A stretch of 64,000 bases of DNA from positions 1 to 64,000 of the forward strand of contig CAZMZD010000004.1 of assembly GCA_964570895.1 (NCBI GenBank), in the 5' to 3' direction. Position 1 is the stretch's first letter. Each line of letters opens with the position of its first letter. The notes under the pieces were generated by a model, which made no database searches, was not told the DNA's origin, and was given only the letters and a program-made list of their open reading frames with translations. This DNA comes from RGIG1918 sp964570895. GTDB lineage: Bacteria; Cyanobacteriota; Vampirovibrionia; Gastranaerophilales; Gastranaerophilaceae. A program made the position numbers and the translations under genes. Of this stretch, positions 8,484 to 17,160 are shown in pieces.

Positions 8484-8554
8484 ATTTCATTTATTCAGAT
8501 TCTGAAACAAGTTCAGAATGACAATAAATTTTTCAATATTAAGTTTTCAATTTT

Positions 8555-8635
8555 TCTTTCCACAAATGATGAAATTGGTGTTTTGCGATACCGCATAAAG
8601 TCGCAAGCTCCCTTGGTCATCACTTGGGCATTTTT
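8555..8635. repeat. Duplicated tRNA-Leu 5'-end fragments
   Basis: Plus-strand TCATCACTTGGGCATTT at about 8618-8634 repeats the 5' end of the tRNA gene plus its flank (8471-8487) in the same orientation. Plus-strand AATGATGAAATTGGTG at about 8565 is the D-arm part in opposite orientation. The space between is not tRNA-like, so neither piece is a functional tRNA. Confidence 0.7.
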
Positions 8636-8742
8636 AATATTGCGTTTTCAACAAAACAATACTACATTAAAAACAAATATTTTTCAAATTATATTTTCGC
8701 AAATGTCCCGCGCAACCAAAAAACGCAAACTTATCAAGCCCC

Positions 8743-9672
8743 CTACGCCATATAATCCAGCCTTTTAGGCAAATATTCATCCATCAATTTAAAATGAAAA
8801 AGTTTTGAGTTTAGCGGCTGCTCTACCGTTTGAGATTGCGTAACACTAGCTAAATCACTACATTCAACTCTTGCCGTTCTGCAAAAGCTTTTAAAATCAC
8901 AAAGCGTTAGCATATTTTCTATTTTTGAAGGTTTTGTGCATTTTCTCTTTGCGCTCGCTTCGCTATATGCATCTTTATATAACGCTACAAAATCTTTAAA
9001 ATCAACATTTTTTGAGTCAATTCCTAAGTTATACTTTAATAATTTTTTGACGGTTTGAATTGTCGCGCCCGAGTAGCAATAATCCGCAAAAACATAATGC
9101 CTTCTGTCTTTTTCAATTGCGGATTTTGAAATTCCGTTTTTCTTCAAAAATTTTTCATAAATTTTGAAATCTTCTTGATGAGCTATTTCGTCAGCAGTCA
9201 AATTGAGGCTGTGTATCCCTGATATCGGCAAAATTTTTGTGTCGTGCCCTTTGTACGCAAGCGCGTCTGCCAACCCCTCAAGCGAGCGCCCAATAGACAC
9301 AAAAACCCAATTATCCTTGCCGTACATTTTATCAAGCCACTTTTCAGTAAGCTCTGCCATGTCGCACATTGCTTCAAATTCGTTTTGAAACAGCGTTTCT
9401 GTGCGCGCTTTCAATATTTTGTAGTCATCCGGAGAGAGTTCTTTAAAATTTTTAGCCGTGAATTGATTATATTTTTCAAGAATTTGCTTTGGAGTTTTTT
9501 CAACTAAATTTTTTGCCTGAAAGTTATCAGGTTCTGCATTTTTTAAGGCTTTCGTTTTTGCATAATTTTTCGCTTGCGCAATGCAATTTGTTGCACCCTG
9601 CGCAAGCTTTTTAAACCTTGAAATGCCGCCAAAACTTTGGCTTATCCTTGAAATTGATAAGTTCATATTCAT
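8743..9672 (-). CDS. Hypothetical protein with phosphoribosyltransferase-like motif
   Basis: No firm family call. Residues 122-155 (WVFVSIGRSLEGLADAL, then ILPISG) followed by 194-204 (VFADYCYSGAT) resemble the order of elements in type I phosphoribosyltransferases, where a hydrophobic strand, Asp-Asp/Asp-Tyr and a Ser/Thr-Gly-x-Thr loop bind PRPP. The N-terminus (MNMNLSISRISQSFGGISRF) carries the Ser-Phe-Gly-Gly form of a short motif shared with other proteins in this window. No signal peptide or membrane segment is seen. It stands alone between the tRNA and a flavoprotein gene. The role is unknown; a PRPP-binding enzyme is the most specific guess. Confidence 0.7.
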   Translation of the reverse strand: MNMNLSISRISQSFGGISRFKKLAQGATNCIAQAKNYAKTKALKNAEPDNFQAKNLVEKTPKQILEKYNQFTAKNFKELSPDDYKILKARTETLFQNEFEAMCDMAELTEKWLDKMYGKDNWVFVSIGRSLEGLADALAYKGHDTKILPISGIHSLNLTADEIAHQEDFKIYEKFLKKNGISKSAIEKDRRHYVFADYCYSGATIQTVKKLLKYNLGIDSKNVDFKDFVALYKDAYSEASAKRKCTKPSKIENMLTLCDFKSFCRTARVECSDLASVTQSQTVEQPLNSKLFHFKLMDEYLPKRLDYMA

Positions 9673-9856
9673 ATAAACCCCAAAAACAGGAAACTTGCGC
9701 TTTAGTTTTATTGCGCCCTACTTTTATTGCGCATTTTGGTTTTATTGTGTTTTAGGGTTCATAATTTGCGCCGTAGCCCTGCGGTTTTTGAATTAAATTT
9801 TAATGCATTTGATTTTATAAATTTGTGCCAAGCACTGCATTTTCCAGAGAAATTAA

Positions 9857-10390
9857 TTACACAGCTTTTCCCATATCGTATGCTTGTTGAATAAATTTCG
9901 TTCCTTCAATTTCGCCACGCTCATACACACCTTTTGCATAAATCACGCCTTTTTCTTTTGAGCCTTGAAGACAAGCTGCCAAACCTCTAAAACACTCAAG
10001 GGTGCAATCCATTGTCGCAGGCGCATCTTCCGCCGCTGTCATAATATAATAAAACTCTTTGTTTTTAAATTCCAACCATCTTGCAACGGTTCTATCAATC
10101 ACTGCTTTTAATTGCGCGCAAATTGAATAAAAATAAACAGGGCTTGAAAGCACAATGACATCGGCTTTAAGCATTTTCTCTAAAACCTCTGCCATATCGT
10201 CCTTAATGGCGCAAACGCCCGTGTTTTTGCAAGCATAGCACGCCTTGCAATAGCCTATGTTTTTTTCTGCAACAGATATTTTTTCAACTTCGTTTCCTGC
10301 TTCTTTTGCGCCTTTTAAAAATTCATCGCAAAGAGTGTCTGAATTTCCGCCTTTCCTTGGGCTTCCTGATAATATCAAAACTTTTTTCAT
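9857..10390 (-). CDS. NADPH-dependent FMN reductase / flavodoxin-fold protein
   Basis: A flavodoxin-fold protein of 177 aa that should bind FMN and move electrons from NAD(P)H. The start LILSGSPRKGGNSDTL is the phosphate-binding loop of this family, and VIVLSSPVYFYSICAQLKA is the second FMN-contact region. Four cysteines (CKACYACKNTGVC, about residues 48-60) sit where iron-sulfur flavoproteins bind their cluster, so it may carry an Fe-S centre. AGGAG precedes the ATG. The next gene upstream (DUF362, same strand) ends only 8 bases before it, so the two are probably cotranscribed. Confidence 0.88.
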   Translation of the reverse strand: MKKVLILSGSPRKGGNSDTLCDEFLKGAKEAGNEVEKISVAEKNIGYCKACYACKNTGVCAIKDDMAEVLEKMLKADVIVLSSPVYFYSICAQLKAVIDRTVARWLEFKNKEFYYIMTAAEDAPATMDCTLECFRGLAACLQGSKEKGVIYAKGVYERGEIEGTKFIQQAYDMGKAV

Positions 10391-10398
10391 AAGAACTC

Positions 10399-11748
10399 CT
10401 ATTTTATTTTAATTAAGAAATAATTTTTTGTGCCAATTTTTAAATCTTGCGCCGCGTCGATTGTGTGTTCCCCGTTTCTTGATTTAATTCTTTCAATTAA
10501 TGAAAATCTGCCTTCATCATCTGAATTATAGACTAAATCAACGCAAGCTCTATCAAGCGCGACAGGGTCAATCGAAGATAAAATCCCGATATCCGCAATT
10601 TCCACAGGGCTCGGGTTTTTATTGCAATCACAATCAACAGACATATTATTCATAACATTAATAAACACAATTTCATTGCCAAAATAGTCAATTATTGATT
10701 TTGAAGCGTCTGCCATCGCCTCTAAAAATTTATCTTTTTCGCAAGTCCACATCTCATCAGGGTTGCCTGCGCCGTGGATATATTTTTTGCCATAAGAAGA
10801 AGCAATGCCGATTGAAATATTTTTAAGCGCACCGCCGTAACCGCCCATTTGATGACCCTTAAAGTGCGAAAGCACAAGCATTGAGTTGTATTTTTTAATA
10901 TTTTTGCCAACATAATTTTGCTTGATTTGCTTGCCCTCGGGAATGCCTAAAATAATTTCCCCGTCTGCGTCCATAATGTCCACTGTGGCAATTTCAGTGA
11001 AACCGTGTTCTTTGATTGCCACTTTATGTTTTTCAGTTGTATTTCGCCTTCCTTCGTATGCCGTATTGCATTCAACAATTGTGCCTCTCACCTTCTTAAC
11101 CAAAGCTTTTACAAAATTTGGCTTTAGAAAATTATTGCCTCCAGGCTCGCCGGAGTGCAATTTCACGGCAACTTTTCTTTTCAACTTAACTCCCAAGACT
11201 TCATACATTTTCACAAGATTTTCAGAAGTTATATCAGGAGTGAAATACACAATTGAGGTTTCAGGGTGCATTTTTTTATAAATCACGCCATAGGCTTGCG
11301 TTGGGTTATCAACATTTTTCACCAATTTTTCAAAAGGGCATATGTCTGTGTTTGTTTTGTTTGGAATTTCTTCCACAATGTTTTCAGCTTCAAATTTAAC
11401 CCCATGTTTTTTAAATATTTTAATCGCAGGTTTTGAAATAGTTTTAGCATACACATAATCAGCTTCACCATAAACATAGAGCAAAGCTGCTGCACGCCCA
11501 ACCGTTTTATCAAAAACATAAGTGCCGTCAAAAGAATTGTTTTCAATAAAATTCAAAAGCGGGCTCAAATCGTGCTCATCAGATATTATTGTTTCTTCAT
11601 TTTGTGTGTATACAACAAGCGAATTTGCGTCTAGCTTTTTAATTAAATCTTGCTTTATATTATCCGCAAGTTCCGCGCTATAAGCGGACGACAAGTTTAA
11701 AACAACAGCACACAACGCCAAAAACACACATCTGATAAATTTACGCAT
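10399..11748 (-). CDS. Exported DUF362 domain protein
   Basis: A 449 aa protein with a clear signal peptide (MRKFIRCVFLALCAVVLNLS, likely cut after AYS at about residue 24), so it acts outside the cytoplasmic membrane. The body matches DUF362: VAVKLHSGEPGGNNFLKP, VLSHFKGHQMGGYGGALKN and ILSSIDPVALDRACVDLVY. Family members are often linked to Fe-S proteins or redox maturation, but their reaction is unclear. No CxxCxxC ferredoxin module is visible here; the only cysteine cluster is DCDCNK. GGAG precedes the ATG. Cotranscription with the flavoprotein downstream suggests a shared redox role. Confidence 0.85.
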   Translation of the reverse strand: MRKFIRCVFLALCAVVLNLSSAYSAELADNIKQDLIKKLDANSLVVYTQNEETIISDEHDLSPLLNFIENNSFDGTYVFDKTVGRAAALLYVYGEADYVYAKTISKPAIKIFKKHGVKFEAENIVEEIPNKTNTDICPFEKLVKNVDNPTQAYGVIYKKMHPETSIVYFTPDITSENLVKMYEVLGVKLKRKVAVKLHSGEPGGNNFLKPNFVKALVKKVRGTIVECNTAYEGRRNTTEKHKVAIKEHGFTEIATVDIMDADGEIILGIPEGKQIKQNYVGKNIKKYNSMLVLSHFKGHQMGGYGGALKNISIGIASSYGKKYIHGAGNPDEMWTCEKDKFLEAMADASKSIIDYFGNEIVFINVMNNMSVDCDCNKNPSPVEIADIGILSSIDPVALDRACVDLVYNSDDEGRFSLIERIKSRNGEHTIDAAQDLKIGTKNYFLIKIK

Positions 11749-11930
11749 AATTTCTCCACAAACATTTTCTTGTGCAAATTATAGCATATCTGCAAAACGA
11801 GGAACAAGAAAAGAAAAGTTAAAATAAATTTTTAAGTTTTGTAAACAATTATTCAAAGCGGCAAAATCCTGTGTTCAAAAAAATTTTTTCCGTGTTTTTC
11901 AACAAAAGAAGGTCAAAAAGGAAAAGTTAG

Positions 11931-13202
11931 ATGAAAATTAGAACTATAAGCCAAAACAATCGTTTTTCATTCGGCGCGGTGAAGATAAAATCATTACGAA
12001 AAGAAAATGAAAAATCTCAAACACGAATTTTAAGAGAAAACGCAAACAAAACAATAGAAGACACTTCCGCAAATGATTCTTTTGAAAGAATATCAAAAAG
12101 ATTTAATGACTGCACAAAAAAAATGGAAACAAAGAAAAACCAAGCTTCAAATGCATTTTTTGCAACTAAAGCAATGCGCGAAGCAACAATTGAAGAAAGA
12201 GACGAAAAAGCAGCAATCTATAGAGAAAAAGAAGCTGGCTTGAAAAATTTAGATGAACATTTAACCAAAGTTACAGAAACCGTTGATAAATTAAAAACCG
12301 ATCTTGCGGAACTAAACACAAACCTACAAACAAAAAGTATGCGCGAAAGCGAAGCCATACAAAAATTAAAAGCCAAATATATGACCAACGAAGGTTTCAG
12401 CAAAATCGCAGGTTATGAAGATGAAAAGAATATTTTATATAAATATTTTATTTCAGAAATTGAAAAAGCGGAACGAGGCGAAGAAGCAAATGTACCAAAT
12501 GCAGTGCTTTTCTTTGGGCCCAAAGGTAACGGCAAAACAACTTTCTCAAAAGCATTCGCTCAAGAAATTGGAGCGAATCATATACAAACAAAAATAGCGA
12601 CACGAGACCAAAGCGAACTTTGTCCAAAATTCTATGAAAGACTAATAAAAAAAGCCAACGAAGCAAAAGAATTATATGAAGAAACAGGAAAGCCATCAGT
12701 TATTTTTATTGACGAAATAGGTAAAGTCGCAGGAGAAAATTCAACAATCATACCTGAATTAAAAGATTTTATAAAAGATTGTTATGAAAAATATCACTGC
12801 ATTGTGTTTGCAGCGACAAACCATCCTCTAAAACTTCAGCTTCCAATCGCCGGAGAAGATAGCCTATTTCCTTATGTGGTGTCTGTTGACCCGCCAAATG
12901 CAGAAAATAAACAAGCTATATTGAAATATTATTTAAATGATAGGCTAACAAACGCCAGTGATGAAGACTATAAAATGCTTGCAGACATGCTAAAAGCACA
13001 AGAAGAAAAAACAGGCGGTTTATATAGCAACTCATTTATCAAAGACAAAATATGCTTAGCTGGTGATAAAAACAATGTTAACACTTCTATAAACGATGTA
13101 AATCAAAATATTCAAACCAAAGAACCTGATATAAATTCAGAAGCAGTTGAAAAATATAATAACGAAATGGATTTAATTATGGCAGATAGGGTTGAGGAAT
13201 AA
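11931..13202 (+). CDS. AAA+ ATPase with N-terminal coiled coil
   Basis: A 423 aa AAA+ protein. Residues 1-20 (ISQNNRFSFGAVKIK) carry the shared SFGA motif. Residues about 50-150 are charged and predicted coiled coil. The AAA module starts near 155: Walker A GPKGNGKT (196-203), Walker B VIFIDE with Asp261/Glu262, and sensor-1 Asn297 in FAATNHP. The arginine-finger region is poor: where RPGRxD is expected there is LPIAGEDSLFPYVVSVDPP, so it may need a partner subunit to complete the active site. A purine-rich GGAAAAG precedes the ATG. It is the first of three adjacent genes that share this AAA fold. Function is unknown. Confidence 0.85.
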   Translation: MKIRTISQNNRFSFGAVKIKSLRKENEKSQTRILRENANKTIEDTSANDSFERISKRFNDCTKKMETKKNQASNAFFATKAMREATIEERDEKAAIYREKEAGLKNLDEHLTKVTETVDKLKTDLAELNTNLQTKSMRESEAIQKLKAKYMTNEGFSKIAGYEDEKNILYKYFISEIEKAERGEEANVPNAVLFFGPKGNGKTTFSKAFAQEIGANHIQTKIATRDQSELCPKFYERLIKKANEAKELYEETGKPSVIFIDEIGKVAGENSTIIPELKDFIKDCYEKYHCIVFAATNHPLKLQLPIAGEDSLFPYVVSVDPPNAENKQAILKYYLNDRLTNASDEDYKMLADMLKAQEEKTGGLYSNSFIKDKICLAGDKNNVNTSINDVNQNIQTKEPDINSEAVEKYNNEMDLIMADRVEE

Positions 13203-13206
13203 TGAT

Positions 13207-14301
13207 ATGATAGAAAATGTAACGCACAATAATTCATCTAATTTGTTAAATAAATATGCGCCGCAAAAAACAGATAATTCAAATGCTAAAATTTTTGAAA
13301 CTCCAAAAGACGAAGTTATTATTAGCCAAAACAACAAGAAAAAAGGAGGCAGTATTTTAAAAACTATCTTAGGCTTTGGAGGTCTTGTGGTTATTGGCGG
13401 TCTTATCAGTAAATTTTTTGCAAACAAAACACCACCTCAAACCAAAACAGATATATCAAACATCCAAGCTAATGAAAAAGCGGCAGAAGTTAAAAAAGAA
13501 ACATTAAAAAAGCAACGTGAAAAAGAACAATTAAACGCAACCAACGAAGTACAAGAAGAAAAACTTTATCCGGAATTGCTAAATTTAATTCAAAGAGAAA
13601 AAAAGGGCAAAAAAACAGATATTCCTAACTGCGTAATGTTTTCAAACCCTGATGAGAAAATTAATAAACAATTGATTGATTGGTGTGGCAAAAATGTCAA
13701 CGGACATTTTGTTACTACAGACCCAAATGAAGAAGATTTAATTGATGTTCTTGAAGAAGCAGAAGAAAATTATCAAAAAACAGGAGATTGGAATTTGATT
13801 CATGTTAAAGACATGGACGAGTTAATTGACCCAAATTGTTCAAATGATGAATATATCGAAGCAATGAAAGATATAATGACAGATTGCGCAGAAGAATTTC
13901 ACTCAACATTAATATTTTCTGCTCTACACCCTGAAGACTTAGACGACATCGCAATTGCGCCGCACAGAGTGAAACAAATCGATACGTCAAACATCAAATC
14001 TGCATTGCATGCAAACATTGAAGATGCAAAAAATAGATTACAAGACAAGGAATACAAAGAAAAAACACCTATTTCTGCAATAAACGATATTTTATTCCTT
14101 TTAGGCGCCGATAAAGAAATGTATTTAACAGTTGATGTTTTGCCTAAAGATTTAGAAACAACGAGAATGTTTATAAAAGTAAATTCTTCAAAAGAGAATA
14201 ATTATACTGATTTATTTGATGAGTTGTCAAAAAACATTTGGTATTGCAAAGATGTTGAGACAAAAAGCAAAGGAGAAAAAAATGAAAATATCGCCCATTA
14301 A
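13207..14301 (+). CDS. Membrane-anchored protein with degenerate AAA-like domain
   Basis: 364 aa. The ATG at 13207 is chosen because GAGGA lies 8 bases before it; the frame is open back to a TTG at 13192. Residues about 49-72 (ILKTILGFGGLVVIGGLISK) form one membrane segment. Residues about 125-280 align by eye with the AAA module of the upstream gene: VPNAVLFFGPKGNGKTT matches IPNCVMFSNPDEKINKQ, and SVIFIDEIGKV matches NLIHVKDMDEL. The Walker A lysine and the Walker B Asp-Glu are thus absent. The gene starts 4 bases after the previous stop and overlaps the next by 20 bases. Residues from about 88 on are duplicated in the next gene. Confidence 0.8.
   Translation: MIENVTHNNSSNLLNKYAPQKTDNSNAKIFETPKDEVIISQNNKKKGGSILKTILGFGGLVVIGGLISKFFANKTPPQTKTDISNIQANEKAAEVKKETLKKQREKEQLNATNEVQEEKLYPELLNLIQREKKGKKTDIPNCVMFSNPDEKINKQLIDWCGKNVNGHFVTTDPNEEDLIDVLEEAEENYQKTGDWNLIHVKDMDELIDPNCSNDEYIEAMKDIMTDCAEEFHSTLIFSALHPEDLDDIAIAPHRVKQIDTSNIKSALHANIEDAKNRLQDKEYKEKTPISAINDILFLLGADKEMYLTVDVLPKDLETTRMFIKVNSSKENNYTDLFDELSKNIWYCKDVETKSKGEKNENIAH
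13798..14007 (+). repeat. Identical 210-base block, copy 1 of the pseudo-AAA duplication
   Basis: These bases are identical to 15041-15250 (offset 1243). The wider duplication covers roughly 13470-14260 and 14713-15503 and is more diverged outside the identical core, which suggests gene conversion rather than one recent duplication. Confidence 0.9.
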
Positions 14302-16354
14302 AATAAATAATCTTTCTGTAAAAAATCAAAATGGCGTAAATAATCACTATTTTATTAAAAACAGAAATTTTGCTGATACTGTTTCTTTTAAGGGAAGCGA
14401 TCGCATTTCAATTTTGTTTGATGACCACGACAAAATTGTAATGGCGCGTCAAGCATTATATTTAGACGAGCAAGAGTGGAAGAATGCTGTATATAAAAAA
14501 GGGAAGAGGGAGTTGGACTTTGCCGATTATGATTGGTTTTGTAATGGTAAAGATAATTTAATAGATGATATTAGATCATGCCTTGCGATCACAACTTTAG
14601 GACTTTCAGAAGCTCCGAGTATAACCTATCATCTTTTTAAGAACAAACCTGCTGCAAAAGATTTCGTAAACCAAATAGATATCATTAAAACTAATATATT
14701 AAACGCCTATGCTGACGAAAAAGCAGCAGAAATTAAAAAAGGAACATTGAAAAAACAACGTGAAACCGAAGAATTAAGTGCAATGAGCGGAACACAAGAA
14801 GAAAAACTTTATCCGGAATTACTAAATTTAATTCAAAGAGAAAGAGAAGGCAAAAAAACAGAAATACCTAACTGCGTAATGCTTTCAAACCCTGACGAGA
14901 AAATTAACAAACAATTGATTGATTGGTGTGGCAAAAATGTCAACGGGCAATTTATTACTACTGACCCAAATGAAGAAGATTTAATTGATGTTTTAGAAGA
15001 AGCAGAAGAAGATTATCAAAAAACAAGGGATTGGAATTTAATTCATGTTAAAGACATGGACGAGTTAATTGACCCAAATTGTTCAAATGATGAATATATC
15101 GAAGCAATGAAAGATATAATGACAGATTGCGCAGAAGAATTTCACTCAACATTAATATTTTCTGCTCTACACCCTGAAGACTTAGACGACATCGCAATTG
15201 CGCCGCACAGAGTGAAACAAATCGATACGTCAAACATCAAATCTGCATTGAATGCAAACATTGAAGATGCAAAAAATAGATTAGAAGATAGAGAATATAG
15301 GGAAAAAACACCGATTGCTGCAATAAACGATATTTTATTCCTTTTAGGCGCTGATAAAGAAATGTATTTAACAGTTGATGTTTTGCCTAAAGATTTAGAA
15401 ACAACAGGGGCGTTTATAAAAGAGAATTCTTCAAAAGAGAATAATTATACTGATTTGTTTGATGAATTATCAAAAAACATTTGGTATTGCAAAGATGTTG
15501 AGATAAAAAACAAAACTCCAAAAATTGAAAGAGAGGAAGTCAGAACAGAAGATCTCAAAGGCTTGCAAAAAGTCCTTGGCATGAAAGAATTAAAAGCTGA
15601 AATTGTTGATTCAGTTATCAAACCATTGACCGACCCAAAATACAAAAGTTACGATATAGATTCAATTAATGGCGTTCTATTATATGGCCCTCCGGGAACA
15701 GGTAAATCATACTTCGCAAGCGCACTTGCCGAAGAATTAGGCAGACATTATGTAGAGTTAGTAACAGCTAACACTACAGGCAAATACATGGGGGAAACAA
15801 GCGAAAATATCGCTAAAAAATTTAAAGAAGCCAAAGATAATGCACCTTCTGTTATGTTTATTGACGAAATAGAATCACTTGCAACAAGAAGGGATGGTTT
15901 AGATGGTGGCTCAGGAAGTGTTGATGCAAATACCACTGTAACTACATTATTAACGGAAATCAACAATGCCAAGAAAAACGGCATATTTATTGTATGCGCT
16001 TCAAATGAACCTCAAAGAATAGATAGTTCCGTAATAAGGCCAGGGAGGGTGGATAAGAAAATTTTTGTGCCACACCCTGATATTGAAACAAGAAAAGCAT
16101 TTATTATAGACAAATTAAGACATATAACAGCAGAAGGCGTGAATGTGGATGTTGACACGATTGCCCAAAACACGGAATATTACACAATAGAAGATTTAAA
16201 AAACCTTTTCCGAAATGCATCAATTAGAGCAATCAATGAAGATACTCCGCTAAACACTGAAATTCTGCTTGAAACAATTAAAGAATATAAACCGGGTTTG
16301 AATAAAAATATTGTCGAATACTACAAACAAAAAGGTGAAAAAATAGGAATATAA
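14282..16354 (+). CDS. Tandem AAA+ ATPase: degenerate domain plus active domain
   Basis: 690 aa from the ATG at 14282, which has AGGAG in front; an upstream TTG frame start is rejected. Residues 1-140 are unique, with the shared motif as VSFKG (34-38). Residues about 143-405 repeat the degenerate AAA-like domain of the previous gene. Residues about 420-690 are a canonical AAA+ domain of the p97/FtsH type: Walker A GPPGTGKS (469-476), pore loop KYMGET (501-506), Walker B VMFIDE (Asp528/Glu529), sensor-1 in CASNEP, and RPGRVDK with arginines 586 and 589. The layout recalls type II AAA unfoldases with one dead ring, but no protease domain is seen. Substrate is unknown. Confidence 0.88.
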   Translation: MKISPIKINNLSVKNQNGVNNHYFIKNRNFADTVSFKGSDRISILFDDHDKIVMARQALYLDEQEWKNAVYKKGKRELDFADYDWFCNGKDNLIDDIRSCLAITTLGLSEAPSITYHLFKNKPAAKDFVNQIDIIKTNILNAYADEKAAEIKKGTLKKQRETEELSAMSGTQEEKLYPELLNLIQREREGKKTEIPNCVMLSNPDEKINKQLIDWCGKNVNGQFITTDPNEEDLIDVLEEAEEDYQKTRDWNLIHVKDMDELIDPNCSNDEYIEAMKDIMTDCAEEFHSTLIFSALHPEDLDDIAIAPHRVKQIDTSNIKSALNANIEDAKNRLEDREYREKTPIAAINDILFLLGADKEMYLTVDVLPKDLETTGAFIKENSSKENNYTDLFDELSKNIWYCKDVEIKNKTPKIEREEVRTEDLKGLQKVLGMKELKAEIVDSVIKPLTDPKYKSYDIDSINGVLLYGPPGTGKSYFASALAEELGRHYVELVTANTTGKYMGETSENIAKKFKEAKDNAPSVMFIDEIESLATRRDGLDGGSGSVDANTTVTTLLTEINNAKKNGIFIVCASNEPQRIDSSVIRPGRVDKKIFVPHPDIETRKAFIIDKLRHITAEGVNVDVDTIAQNTEYYTIEDLKNLFRNASIRAINEDTPLNTEILLETIKEYKPGLNKNIVEYYKQKGEKIGI
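15041..15250 (+). repeat. Identical 210-base block, copy 2 of the pseudo-AAA duplication
   Basis: Same sequence as 13798-14007. The first difference at the right end is GCATTGCAT in copy 1 against GCATTGAAT here. Confidence 0.9.
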
Positions 16355-16499
16355 AACATAGCGCCAAAATATAGCATATCATCGCGCCAAGCGATATGGT
16401 TATCTGTTCCCTTTCTCTCTGTTATGCATTTTGCAGAGCGAATAATACGTTTAAAAAAACATCTGTTTAAGTCAAATATCGCACTGTGTGGTTTAAAAG

Positions 16500-16805
16500 C
16501 TATGCAACTTCTAATTCATAACCTAATTCTTGAAAAATTTTAACAATGGTTGAAAATTTGGGCTCTTTTTCAGATTTAAAAATGCTATAAAGATGAGTTC
16601 TGGACATTCCAACTTTTTCTGCAAAACCTGAAACAGTATCTTTAGCTTTAATTACAATTTCTAATGCACGATAAAATGAATTAAAATCCCCATCTTCAAG
16701 ATAATCTTTCAAACTCGCGTTCAAATACAGTTTAATATCTTCATCGGATTTTAAATCATTAACTATGTAATTTTCTAAATCAATTGTATTTTTTAATTCT
16801 TTCAT
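16500..16805 (-). CDS. HigA-like antitoxin with XRE-type helix-turn-helix
   Basis: About 101 aa; ATG at 16805 chosen because it overlaps the toxin stop as ATGA and has GGAGA 8 bases upstream; another ATG lies five codons earlier. The C-terminal half is an XRE helix-turn-helix (FAEKVGMSRTHLYSIF, then FSTIVKIFQELGYELE). The N-terminal half is acidic and should wrap the toxin. The toxin-first gene order, with antitoxin second, is typical of HigBA-type modules. It likely binds the shared promoter at 17132-17160 and represses it. Confidence 0.88.
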   Translation of the reverse strand: MKELKNTIDLENYIVNDLKSDEDIKLYLNASLKDYLEDGDFNSFYRALEIVIKAKDTVSGFAEKVGMSRTHLYSIFKSEKEPKFSTIVKIFQELGYELEVA

Positions 16806-17125
16806 TGCAAGTTTCTCCATTCTTGAAGTATGCTTTTCGCTTTTTCAATATCTTTTGATTGGGTGGATTTATCCCCGCCATTTATTAACAAAATAATTAT
16901 CTTGTCGAGTTCTGCGTAATAAACCCTGTAGCCGGAACCAAATTTCAATCGAAGTTCAGAAATTTCATTGTCTAACTTTTTGCAATCACCAAAATTATTT
17001 TCTAATAACCTTGTTAATCTGCTTTGAACTCTTGCTTTTGTAGTTTTATCCAACGAATTTATCCACTCAATAAATGGAGTTTTGCCATTCGAAAGTTGAG
17101 CAATTTTGATAATTCGTTGTCCCAT
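16802..17125 (-). CDS. RelE/ParE-superfamily toxin (HigB/Gp49-like)
   Basis: 107 aa from the ATG at 17125. The frame is open to a GTG at 17176, but a promoter (TTGACA, 17 bases, TACACT) lies inside that extension, so the upstream start cannot be in the message. The protein has the family's FIEWINSLDKTTKARVQSRL helix and the ELRLKFGSGYRVYYAELDK strands with the basic residues expected of an mRNA interferase that acts on ribosomes. The ATG lies six bases after the -10, so the mRNA is probably leaderless. It is translationally coupled to the antitoxin. Confidence 0.9.
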   Translation of the reverse strand: MGQRIIKIAQLSNGKTPFIEWINSLDKTTKARVQSRLTRLLENNFGDCKKLDNEISELRLKFGSGYRVYYAELDKIIILLINGGDKSTQSKDIEKAKSILQEWRNLQ

Positions 17126-17131
17126 ATTAAT

Positions 17132-17160
17132 AGTGTACTCTATAGCAGACACTTTGTCAA
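17132..17160 (-). promoter_or_regulatory. Promoter of the toxin-antitoxin operon, leaderless
   Basis: On the minus strand TTGACA (17155-17160), 17 bases, TACACT (17132-17137), then ATTAAT and the ATG. Transcription should begin at or next to the A of the ATG. Confidence 0.8.

Noticed and set aside
8146..8490. 114-codon minus frame through the tRNA-Leu
   Set aside because: It includes the whole tRNA gene and its tandem copies; repeats in the protein are tRNA sequence.
13192..13206. TTG start upstream of the second AAA-cluster gene
   Set aside because: GAGGA points to the ATG at 13207, and the TTG lies inside the preceding gene's end.
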